From the NCBI GenBank assembly GCA_963702995.1, contig OY969783.1, forward strand, positions 1,364,001 to 1,428,000: 64,000 bases of DNA, given 5' to 3'. The notes below the pieces were generated by a model. That model was given only the letters and a program-made list of their open reading frames with translations, searched no databases and was not told the origin of the DNA. The position numbers were made by a program, and so were the translations under genes. This document shows positions 30,697 to 38,184 of this stretch, one piece after another; position 1 is the first letter of the stretch, and the number at the start of each line of letters is the position of its first letter. The DNA is from MFD04580-c1 sp963702995. Its GTDB lineage: Bacteria > Planctomycetota > Phycisphaerae > Tepidisphaerales > Tepidisphaeraceae.

Positions 30697-31257
30697 CGCG
30701 AGGCCAATGCGACCCGTGGCGATGTCGAGCGTCGCCCCCGCGCGGGGGCGTGGATTGAAACATACCGGCCCTCCGTCGAAACGCTCCCCGCCCATCGTCG
30801 CCCCCCGCGCGGGGGCGTGGATTGAAACTTGGTGAAGTCGTTGGGGGCCACGAACGCCCCATGTCGCCCCCCGCGCGGGGGCGTGGATTGAAACCCCACG
30901 TCGAAACATCAGGCCCGTCGGCCTCCGGTCGCCCCCCGCGCGGGGGCGTGGATCGAAACTCAAGACGTGATGATGGGGATCTACACGCTCGACGTCGCCC
31001 CCCGCGCGGGGGCGTGGATTGAAACCGCGAGGCCAATGCGACCCGTGGCGATGTCGAGCGTCGCCCCCCGCGCGGGGGCGTGGATTGAAACATACCGGCC
31101 CTCCGTCGAAACGCTCCCCGCCCATCGTCGCCCCCCGCGCGGGGGCGTGGATTGAAACTTGGTGAAGTCGTTGGGGGCCACGAACGCCCCATGTCGCCCC
31201 CCGCGCGGGGGCGTGGATTGAAACCCCACGTCGAAACATCAGGCCCGTCGGCCTCCG
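30697..31257 (+). repeat. Duplicated four-spacer block within the array
   Basis: Four consecutive spacers at 30697-30927 (first CGCGAGGCCAATGCG..., last CCCACGTCGAAACATC...) recur in the same order at 31026-31257. One unique spacer lies between the copies, so the period is five units, about 329 bases. The copies differ by one base inside a repeat C-run and by GATCGAAAC against GATTGAAAC after the block. Confidence 0.9.
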
Positions 31258-31879
31258 GTCGCCCCCCGCGCGGGGGCGTGGATTGAAACCCGGCCGAGCG
31301 CAGTCGCGGGAAAACCGATCATCTGTCGCCCCCCGCGCGGGGGCGTGGATTGAAACCGCCCTGGGCAACAAGCGCCAGGTCGCACTCGCAGTCGCCCCCC
31401 GCGCGGGGGCGTGGATTGAAACTGGCCTGACGCGCTGTACCCGACATACCAACCGGTCGCCCCCCGCGCGGGGGCGTGGATTGAAACTGGGACGCCACCA
31501 ACCAGTACCTGACCGTCACGGGTCGCCCCCCGCGCGGGGGCGTGGATTGAAACACCACCGAGAAGGTCGAGCACAGGGTCAGGGCGCGTCGCCCCCCGCG
31601 CGGGGGCGTGGTTTGAAACCCGTCTTTGTCTTTGTATCCGGGTTGTGTGAATGTCGCCCCCCGCGCGGGGGCGTGGATTGAAACTCGCGCGATTGAAAAA
31701 GATCGATCGAACCAGGCACGTCGCCACCGCACGGGGGCGTGGATTGAAACCGGCGACCATAACATCAACGCCGAATCGTCGGGTCGCCCCCCGCGCGGGG
31801 GCGTGGATTGAAACTTCACCGTCTTGATGTCGGGCACGCTGGGCAGGGTCGCCCCCCGCGCGGGGGCGTGGATTGAAAC

Positions 31880-32068
31880 GCGTGACTCCGCTAAGTAGCA
31901 CCGCAAAAAGAAACGTTATTGCCGGCCAACTGGACGCTCACGTGCCAAAACGAGCGAAAAGGCCGGTTCTCCGTGCGATAACCGGGTTCTTCGATGTCTG
32001 ACACGTGTCAGACACTGTAATGGATCAGTCGTCGTTCGTACTTAGTTATGGCTTGCGTGGGAGATACC
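31880..32068. other. 189-bp non-repeat segment inside the array
   Basis: Between the 267th repeat (ends 31879) and the next repeat (starts 32069) lie 189 bases with no recognisable repeat, more than five times a spacer. It may start with a normal spacer that ends near AAAAAGAAAC. It is less GC-rich than the surroundings and contains a perfect palindrome. It does not resemble the leader at 14230-14443. Possible origins are an insertion into a spacer, loss of repeat identity, or the joint of two formerly separate arrays. Confidence 0.85.
31995..32014. repeat. Perfect 20-bp palindrome in the array interruption
   Basis: TGTCTGACACGTGTCAGACA is its own reverse complement over all 20 bases. TGTAAT follows at 32016-32021 and could be a -10 box, though no -35 is evident. 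The palindrome could be an operator, the target or footprint of an inserted element, or a small mobile palindromic repeat. Confidence 0.85.
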
Positions 32069-32524
32069 GTCGCCCCCCGCGCGGGGGCGTGGATTGAAAC
32101 TGATGGCGTCGGTGGGGGCCGCTTTGGTCTTGCCGTCGCCCCCCGCGCGGGGGCGTGGATTGAAACTGCCGAGTCTAGGGTGAGGTTGCTTAAAAAGCTC
32201 GTCGCCCCCCGCGCGGGGGCGTGGATTGAAACTCGATGAAATTAGCGAGGTCGGCAGAAACTTTGGGTCGCCCCCGCGCGGGGGCGTGGATTGAAACGTG
32301 TTGGCCTCATGCAGCCGACCTTCGACGCCCTGTCGCCCCCCGCGCGGGGGCGTGGATTGAAACCAGACCGTGCCGCCCTTCCAGGTGGTGTAGCAGGTCG
32401 CCCCCCGCGCGGGGGCGTGGATTGAAACTCGCCGTTGGTGCCGTTCGCACGGTCAATGACGTCGCCCCCCGCGCGGGGGCGTGGATTGAAACCCGGAGAT
32501 GATTGACAAGGTCCGTCGCTGGGA

Positions 32525-32559
32525 GTCGCCCCCCGGGCGCGGGGGCGTGGAGTGAAAAC
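32525..32559 (+). repeat. Degenerate terminal CRISPR repeat
   Basis: The last copy reads GTCGCCCCCCGGGCGC followed by GGGGGCGTGGAGTGAAAAC. It has three extra bases and a T-to-G change, which is typical of the leader-distal end of an array. Confidence 0.85.
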
Positions 32560-32682
32560 CGCCCCGCGGCATGCCCGGGTCAATGACACTACCCTTAGCT
32601 TCACGTCAATTCGCAGGGCTACTTGTCGCGAAGGCCTCCCCGGCTGCGAGGACGGGTGTTCGCTTTCGGATGCCGCTTCCGT

Positions 32683-33763
32683 TCAGCCGTCAAAATAGAA
32701 CGGTCGGAAATCGGTCTGCTCGTCCACCGACTGGATGAACTCCACCAGCAGGCGCACGGCGTTGCTCAGGTCGGCCAACGAGACGATCTCCACTTGCGTG
32801 TGCATATTGCGCTGGGGGATGCCGACCGACGCCGCGGCCACGCCCGAGTCGCTGACCTGGATTGCACGGGCGTCGTTGGCGGCGGTCTTGCCGGAGGGGT
32901 CGGGCTGGTACGGCAGATGGAGGCGGGCCGCGGCGTCCACGAGCATTTTCTCGACCACCTTGTTGGTGTTTGGCCCGGTGGAGATGGTGGGGCCGCCGCG
33001 CAGCTTGCATGGGACGTACTGCTGTGGCGGCAGGTCGTAGCCGGGGTCGTCGGTGGCGGGCACGACATCGACGGCGATGCCGACATCCGGCGAGAGCTTG
33101 TTGGTCGCCGTGGCCGCCCCGCGGGCACCGATCTCCTCCTGCACGGTGCTGACGACGTACAGGCCGGTGCGGCAGCCCGATTGGGCACACTGCCGCATCG
33201 CCTCAAGGCAGACGAACAGGCCGGCCTTGTTGTCCAGCCCTGGCGACGGAGATCAGGTCGCCCCGCAGTTCGGTCACACCCGGCTTGAACGTGACGTAGT
33301 CGCCCAGGTCAACGCGCTGCCGCACCTCTTGCTCGCTTTGCGCCCCGATGTCGAGCCAGATCTTGTTCGTCACGGGGATCTGCTGCACCTCGGGGCCCTG
33401 CTGCATGTGCACAGGCTTTCGTCCGACCACCGCCTCGACCGGGCTTCCCTTGGAGTGGATCACCATGCGCTCGCCGAGGATCACGCCGCTGTCGGCCCCG
33501 CCCAGCTTGTCCAGGTAGATGAATCCCTCCGGCGAGATGTACTTCACGAGGAAGCCAATCTGGTCGCAGTGGCCGGCCAGCATCACCTTGCGTTTCGACT
33601 GGGGGTTGAGCGACAGGATCAGATTGCCATGCACGTCGGGCTCAATCGAATCCACGATGTCCTTGAACCGATCGTGGATCATCCGCTGGATCGGCTGTTC
33701 CCGCCCAGTCGGCGATTGGGTGTTTAGCAGGTCATAGAGAAACGCTTTGCTCGCTTCACTCAT
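32683..33763 (-). CDS. M42-family metallo-aminopeptidase, interrupted by a frameshift
   Basis: M42 enzymes (FrvX, glutamyl aminopeptidase, TET) are cobalt- or zinc-dependent cytoplasmic aminopeptidases that form large shells. ATG 33763 follows GAGGGG. The first frame gives MLAGHCDQIGFLVKYI (first metal histidine) and the PDZ-like insert. The second frame has VVSTVQEEIGARGA (catalytic Glu pair), AVDVVPATDDPG (metal Asp) and IPQRNMHTQVE (last metal His). The bridging GLDNKAGLF motif is readable only by changing frame near 33240-33243, so a single extra base (or two missing) disrupts a protein of about 360 residues. The gene converges on the CRISPR array, its stop lying 124 bases from the last repeat. 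An assembly error is likely. Confidence 0.87.
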
Positions 33764-33914
33764 TTCAAACCCCTCAATGGATGGGCGTGTGTCCGATACC
33801 GACGACCTCGCCGGCCGCGGCCGCCATTCCGCACGGTGGGGCGCCCCGTCGTCGCCGCGCGCAGTCGCGCCTCCGGAAAAACCTTGCTCCGGTCGCGTCT
33901 GACGTCGCCGTGGG
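33764..33914. other. Gene-poor stretch between M42 gene and small ORF
   Basis: I see no convincing gene, repeat or terminator here. Longer open frames exist on the minus strand, but they read as arginine-rich GC-driven sequence. Confidence 0.4.
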
Positions 33915-34085
33915 TCACGGGGTCGCCGACGCGCGGGGCGGTTTCGGCGTCGGGCACACCCGATCCGGCGCCGCCACCGCTGTTTCCCTCGCCCGCACGG
34001 GCGCCGCCGCGGACGTCCGCCGCAGCGCCGGGCGCATCTGCGAACCTTGGTTCGCGCTCACGGGCTTGCCAGGTGCCTCTGCCAT
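33915..34085 (-). CDS. Small hypothetical protein, proline- and arginine-rich
   Basis: A 56-residue frame starts at ATG 34085 with GGAG seven bases upstream, a good Shine-Dalgarno. It reads MAEAPGKPVSANQGSQMRPA and continues with Ala, Pro and Arg to a tail PKPPRASATP. No domain, signal peptide or membrane segment is visible, and it is probably disordered. The ribosome-binding site is the main support. Similar composition would arise by chance in this GC-rich DNA. Confidence 0.4.
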   Translation of the reverse strand: MAEAPGKPVSANQGSQMRPALRRTSAAAPVRARETAVAAPDRVCPTPKPPRASATP

Positions 34086-34397
34086 CGTTTTTCTCCGAAT
34101 AAAATAGAAAGTGGATGTGGGTCGGCTTGCAACGGACACGCCTTGCAGCCGGACGTTGATTCAAGCTCTGACCGGGCCAGAGACGGCGCAGATCGGACGC
34201 TTTCATTCGCAACGGAGAGACTGTTATTCAACCGCGCGTCTAGAGTGGCCGCCACCACGCCCGCGATGCGGATCTGGTTGGCCCGGTGATGCACAACGCG
34301 GCCGCAACCTCAGCCTGCTCCGGCACACAGACCACGCCGGTGTGACCGTTCACCGGCACATGGTCTTTCCCATCAATGCCTTGCCCCTGCTCGACAG

Positions 34398-34697
34398 TCA
34401 GGTCCGCTTCCGGCCTGTTGATTTGCTGACTCCGGTGTCCAGCGCGCTTGATTTCGCCGGTGACGGTTCCCCGCCACCTCCGCCGCCTCCCTGTGTGCCA
34501 ACACCTCCCTTGCGATTGGCTTTGTTGTCGCGCCCGAACGCACCGGCGACTTCCCCTGTGGCGGGCTGATCGGTCGCGGCGTCTTGGATCTGCTCACGTG
34601 CCGCGTCGTGCTGCCCCGTCCGTCCCCGCCGGCCGGCAGCCCGCTGCTTTTGTTCATCCAGCGACGCGTTTCGCCCCGAATCTGAAGCCTGTCCCAT
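34398..34697 (-). CDS. Small disordered hydrophilic protein
   Basis: A 99-residue frame begins MGQASDSGRNASLDEQKQRA with a strong GAGGAG eight bases before ATG 34697. The composition is Gln, Arg, Gly, Asp and Ser with a polyglycine stretch (GTQGGGGGGGEPSP) near the end. It has no hydrophobic core, so it is likely intrinsically disordered. I do not recognise the family. Small SGRN..LDEQK-type proteins of this look are sometimes linked to stress, but that is only an impression. The 312 bases between this gene and the previous small frame hold nothing I can name. Confidence 0.55.
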   Translation of the reverse strand: MGQASDSGRNASLDEQKQRAAGRRGRTGQHDAAREQIQDAATDQPATGEVAGAFGRDNKANRKGGVGTQGGGGGGGEPSPAKSSALDTGVSKSTGRKRT

Positions 34698-35361
34698 GAT
34701 TGACTCCTCGTGCAATAGGGAATGAACAATGTGCGTCATCACTACATCCCGGATCGACGTTGCCGCGACAAACACGCAGGGCGGAGACAGTGTCGCGCCG
34801 GCACCGGCACGCCGCCTCATCGCCTCAATGCGTCTCCAGAGTTGTCGCCGCACCTCCGTCAGGGGGGATCCACCGCGTTCGCGTTGAGCCTGCAAAAAGT
34901 AGGCCGGTGACAGCACGTCCGGGCCGCTGGCCCGCCCGATTGCGTGACACGGCGTGAGGCGGCTGACGTCCGGGATCGAATACGGTTACGAAGTGCCGCC
35001 GAGCTACCGGTATGTCCTTGCAGGAGGGTCGCCGGTCGGCGAGCCCTCGGGACAGACGGGCGTTTTGAGGCGGGGCCATTTCGATCCGTTTGTCTTCCAT
35101 GTACGCTTGGGCCAGATGGCGAGCGGCCGCTTTATGTCTCGCGTAAACTGAAATTGAAGTGGAGGACCGGGCGCCCGGCCGCCCCCGCGCGGCGGACCGG
35201 GATCCGATCACCCACGTGTTGCCCCGCGTGTTATCCTTGGGGCTGGCCCTCGTGGCGTGTAGAACCCTCTGCGCGGCGGATCGCGTGCTCCACGGCGTGC
35301 GGGGAGGCGCGAACCGGGCGGCCGAGGCGCACCGGGGTTTTTGGCGCAATGGGAGAATCGG
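34698..35361. other. 664-base stretch without a convincing gene
   Basis: This is the gap between two divergent genes, so it should contain both promoters. No open frame here has a Shine-Dalgarno with a sensible protein. I see no strong hairpin or repeat. Confidence 0.5.
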
Positions 35362-36591
35362 ATGACGCAGTCGCGCGATCCACTCGGACTCGGTCACGGT
35401 CACCTCGGGATCAGGCGGCGACTTTTGGCGGCCGCCGTGGGGTGGGTACTGCTGACAGGCCTCGCGGCGGCGGCCGATGCGCCGGCGACGGCGCCGGTCG
35501 ATTGGGATCGGGCGCGGGTGCTGTATCAGCGCCAGCAACAGGGGCAGGCGCTGTCGGCGGACGATGGGGCGTACCTGGATCGGGCCAAGGCGGAGCGGCG
35601 GCGGATGAATGGGGCGGCGACGCGGCCGAACCCGGGGGCGGGCGCGAATGGGCCGATGAGCGGGAAGCCGGCCATCAGCGGGCAGGAATCGACGGGGATC
35701 GTCCCGCTGACGCAGCTCAAGGGGGACGGGCGCTACAAAGGGCAGGAGGGTGGGCTCTATGGGGGCGGGCAGAACCAGCCGCCGGCGGGCCATGCGGCGG
35801 CGGCGCGGGCGGCGGCCGCACAGGTCGTGCCGCTCGACGCGGGCGGGAAGGCGGCCGACGAGGGGGGGAAGGTCGTGCTGCTGTCGATCGGGATGTCGAA
35901 TACGACGATGGAGTTTTCGCGCTTCAAGCAGGATGCCGACGCCGACCCGGCGAAGTCGCCTTCGGTGCTGATCGTTGATGGCGCGCAAGGCGGGAAGGAC
36001 GCGGCCGCCTGGGCGAACGTCGCCGATGGGACCAACCCCACCTGGGAAGAGGCCGACCGCCGCATCAAGGCGGCCGGGGCGACGCCGCAGCAGGTGGAGG
36101 TGGTCTGGATCAAGCAGGCGCTGGCCGGCCCGAGCCGCTTTGGCGAATTCCCCGCCAGCGCCAGGGCGCTGCAGAAGGACATCGAGACAATTCTGACACT
36201 CGCCAAGCAGCACTACCCCAACCTGAAGCTGGCCTACCTCTCCAGCCGCATCTACGCCGGCTATGCCTCCACGATGCTGAACCCCGAGCCATTTTCGTAT
36301 GAAGGGGCGTTCGCGATGCGGTGGGTGATCGACGACCAGGTGAAGGGCGAGGCGAAACTGAACGCCGACCCGGCCAAGGGCGAGGTGAAGGCGCCTATCG
36401 CCCTATGGGGGCCCTACTTGTGGGCGGATGGCGTGAAGGGTCGTGACCTGGACGCACTGGTGTGGAAACGCGAGGACTTGGGCGCGGACGGCACCCACCC
36501 CAGCCCCATCGGCCGCGAGAAGGTGGGGCAGCTTCTGCTGACGTTCATGAAGACGGACGAGACGGCAAAGGGGTGGTTCGTGAAGAAGTAA
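35362..36591 (+). CDS. Exported SGNH-hydrolase-like protein
   Basis: The start ATG 35362 follows GGGAG and gives 409 residues with a signal peptide: basic GIRRR, then LLAAAVGWVLLTGLAAA and a likely cut near AAA-DAPA. A linker rich in Gly, Ala and Gln follows. The C-terminal 240 residues look like an SGNH/GDSL-type fold: KVVLLSIGMSNTTMEF near residue 175 as the block I region, and GADGTHPSPIGREKVGQLLL near 375 with the Asp-x-x-His pair of block V. The block I nucleophile would be the Ser of GMSN. The substrate, perhaps an ester on a polysaccharide, is unknown. A planctomycete-type exported protein is a reasonable label. Confidence 0.65.
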   Translation: MTQSRDPLGLGHGHLGIRRRLLAAAVGWVLLTGLAAAADAPATAPVDWDRARVLYQRQQQGQALSADDGAYLDRAKAERRRMNGAATRPNPGAGANGPMSGKPAISGQESTGIVPLTQLKGDGRYKGQEGGLYGGGQNQPPAGHAAAARAAAAQVVPLDAGGKAADEGGKVVLLSIGMSNTTMEFSRFKQDADADPAKSPSVLIVDGAQGGKDAAAWANVADGTNPTWEEADRRIKAAGATPQQVEVVWIKQALAGPSRFGEFPASARALQKDIETILTLAKQHYPNLKLAYLSSRIYAGYASTMLNPEPFSYEGAFAMRWVIDDQVKGEAKLNADPAKGEVKAPIALWGPYLWADGVKGRDLDALVWKREDLGADGTHPSPIGREKVGQLLLTFMKTDETAKGWFVKK

Positions 36592-36599
36592 CGATTGGG

Positions 36600-36623
36600 A
36601 AATCCGAAGGACGAAATCCGAAT
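36600..36623. repeat. Intergenic repeat arm (CCGAAG-ACGAAA family)
   Basis: AAATCCGAAGGACGAAATCC repeats the arm seen at 3444. No opposite arm was found before the next gene. It follows the stop of the SGNH-like gene by eight bases. Confidence 0.5.
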
Positions 36624-36735
36624 TCCGAGTGGACTTCGAAGAAGAAAACGGGGATCGCTCTGGGCCGACCCAATCGAACTCCTTTCAGTCCTTCGCTTGC
36701 GGCGGGCGGTTGCCCGAGCGTTATAAGGGGCTCTT

Positions 36736-38014
36736 ATGACCGTCTCGTTGCCTGCTGCCCCCGTCGATTCGTGTTCGGCTTGCGGCTTGACGACTGTGGT
36801 GCCGAACCAGTTCGTCATTCGACGCCGGTCGTTCCGGCCGGCCCATGCGGCTGGTGACCCCATCTGCCCCCGATGCGCCGCGCGGGAGCAGCATCGGACC
36901 AACGTCGTCATGGGGGTCCTCTCGATGGTCATCGTGGTCCAGGTCGTTGGGATCACGCTGTTCCATCGATCGTCCGCAAAGCACGACGTGGTCGGGGATG
37001 CGATGATCTCCTTCATCATCCCGTACCTCCTGGCATCGCCGGTGATGGTCGTGATGCACGAGCTCGCGCACGCGGCCGCCGCGCGACTGGCGGGCTTGAG
37101 GGCGCCGGTGATCCGCATCGGCACGGGCCATCGCCTGGCGCGATTGAGGGTCGGCACGCTGTGGGTCGATGTTCACCTGCCGCCGACGGCAGGGTTCTGC
37201 GTTTTCGGGCCTGGACCGAAGCCGTTTCGGCGATGGCGCTTATACCTTGCCCTCGCCGCCGGGCCGGGCTCCCATCTGCTGGTGATCCTGCTCATGCTGG
37301 CGGCCGCGGCCGCGTTTGACATCCCGACATTGCCGTTCCCTCTGACGAACTGGTTCTCCGCGCTACTCACGGTCAACGCGCTCTTTCTGTTGTGGAGCCT
37401 ATTGCCCAAGGAGGTGACGATCGACGGAGTGAAATATTTCTCTGACGGAAAGCGGTTGTTGCACATCTGGCGATCGGATGATTCGGATGCGGCGTGGCTC
37501 GACGCCGGGTTGGTGAACGTCGTGAGCTTGTGGATCGAAACCAACCGTGTGAGCGAAGCGCGACGATACCTGGATCTGGCGAAGGAGAAATCCCCGCCGT
37601 CACTAAGCCTCGTGCTCGCGGAGGTGATGACGCTCGCCGCGGAAAAGAACTGGGCGGCGGCGCGCGAAGGCGATGGAAGGGCTCGACGCGACCACGGCTC
37701 CGGCGGACCGAGCGACGTTCGCCACCTGGGGAGCAGTGGCGACGATCTATGCGTCGCGGGCGCTCGCCACGGCGGAGACGCTGCGGACGGAATTCATGCG
37801 ATTGTTTCCGTGGGACCCGAACGCGCAAGTCGCGTGCGCCATGGTCTTGTACGCGACGCGGCAGGACGAGCAGGCACGAACGTGGCTCAAGCGGTCCAGG
37901 TCCCACACGATGAGTTGGCAAGCCCGGGCGGCCGCGGCGCACCTCGAGGCCGAGCTGGCCAGCATGAGGGGAATCCGGCCGCCGAGCGCCGGTGGCACCG
38001 GCGGGCGAAGGTGA
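36736..38014 (+). CDS. M50-type membrane zinc protease with helical C-terminal region, interrupted by a frameshift
   Basis: ATG 36736 follows AAGGGG. The N-terminus carries two CxxC pairs (SACG, CPRC) that may bind zinc, then a membrane segment (VLSMVIVVQVVGITLF). VVMHELAHAAAARLAG has the HExxH metalloprotease motif inside a membrane helix, as in site-2 proteases, and LLVILLMLAAAAAF and FSALLTVNALFLLWSLLP are further segments, the last with the downstream DG that usually supplies the third ligand. The C-terminal part (SEARRYLDLAKEK...) resembles TPR-like helices. The frame breaks near GG 37669-37670. The continuation AMEGLDATTAPADRATFATW and FPWDPNAQVACAMVLYATRQ lies in the next frame, up to 38014. 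One extra G explains it. Substrates are unknown. Confidence 0.7.
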
Positions 38015-38071
38015 TCGATCCGACGGGCGTCTTTATGCTGACGCCGCCGAGTTTGCGCAATGGGGACTAAC

Positions 38072-38180
38072 CCCAAAGCACAAAGCCAAGATCCGAACGA
38101 AGCGGGCGTTCGCCTTCTTTTCTGCTCCCCTTCGGTCCGATTTTTTCTTCCTTCGGGTTTGTGCTTCGGATTTTGAAGTT
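38072..38180. repeat. Two-armed intergenic repeat between convergent genes
   Basis: The left arm (CAAAGCACAAAGCCAAGATC) and the right arm (GGTTTGTGCTTCGGATTTTG) are inverted relatives of the arms at 3444-3580. The element fills the gap between the M50 gene and uvrB, and its AT-rich arms could act as a two-way terminator. Confidence 0.5.
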
Positions 38181-38184
38181 CCCC

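Larger units (their letters stand above)
14444..32559 (+). CRISPR. Very large subtype I-C CRISPR array, about 275 repeats
   Basis: The repeat is 32 bases, beginning GTCGCCCCCC and ending GCGTGGATTGAAAC; CGCCCCC and GGGGGCG form its 7-bp stem with a CGCGC loop. Spacers are mostly 32-36 bases, and the mean unit is 65.4 bases. A hand count gives 267 repeats from 14444 to 31879, then 189 bases without a repeat, then 7 repeats and a degenerate last copy. Orientation is +, with the leader beside cas2 and the degenerate end at 32559. Substitution variants appear only from about 22490 on, for example near 25230, 26490, 28390, 28860, 30950, 31610 and 31720. Copies one base short in the C or G run are scattered throughout. 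Several spacers or blocks occur twice. The crRNA handle would be TGGATTGAAAC. Confidence 0.98.

Noticed and set aside
32069..32559. The last eight repeats considered as a second, independent array
   Set aside because: The repeat is the same, the orientation is the same and no leader-like sequence was found; I keep it as one interrupted array, with fusion of two arrays left open as a finding.
14312..32604. Many long open frames on both strands across the array, with recurring peptides such as SIHAPARGAT, FNPRPRAGGD and SPPARGRGLK
   Set aside because: They are translations of the CRISPR repeat in its reading frames. The repeat has no stop codon in several frames, so length alone means nothing here.
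33764..34212. A 150-codon minus-strand frame after the M42 gene
   Set aside because: Its composition is Arg/Gly/Ala throughout and it lacks a start signal; the small frame at 33915-34085 is better supported.
34825..36213. A 462-codon minus-strand frame over the SGNH-like gene
   Set aside because: It is Arg/Pro-rich with no domain, whereas the + strand gene has a Shine-Dalgarno and a signal peptide.
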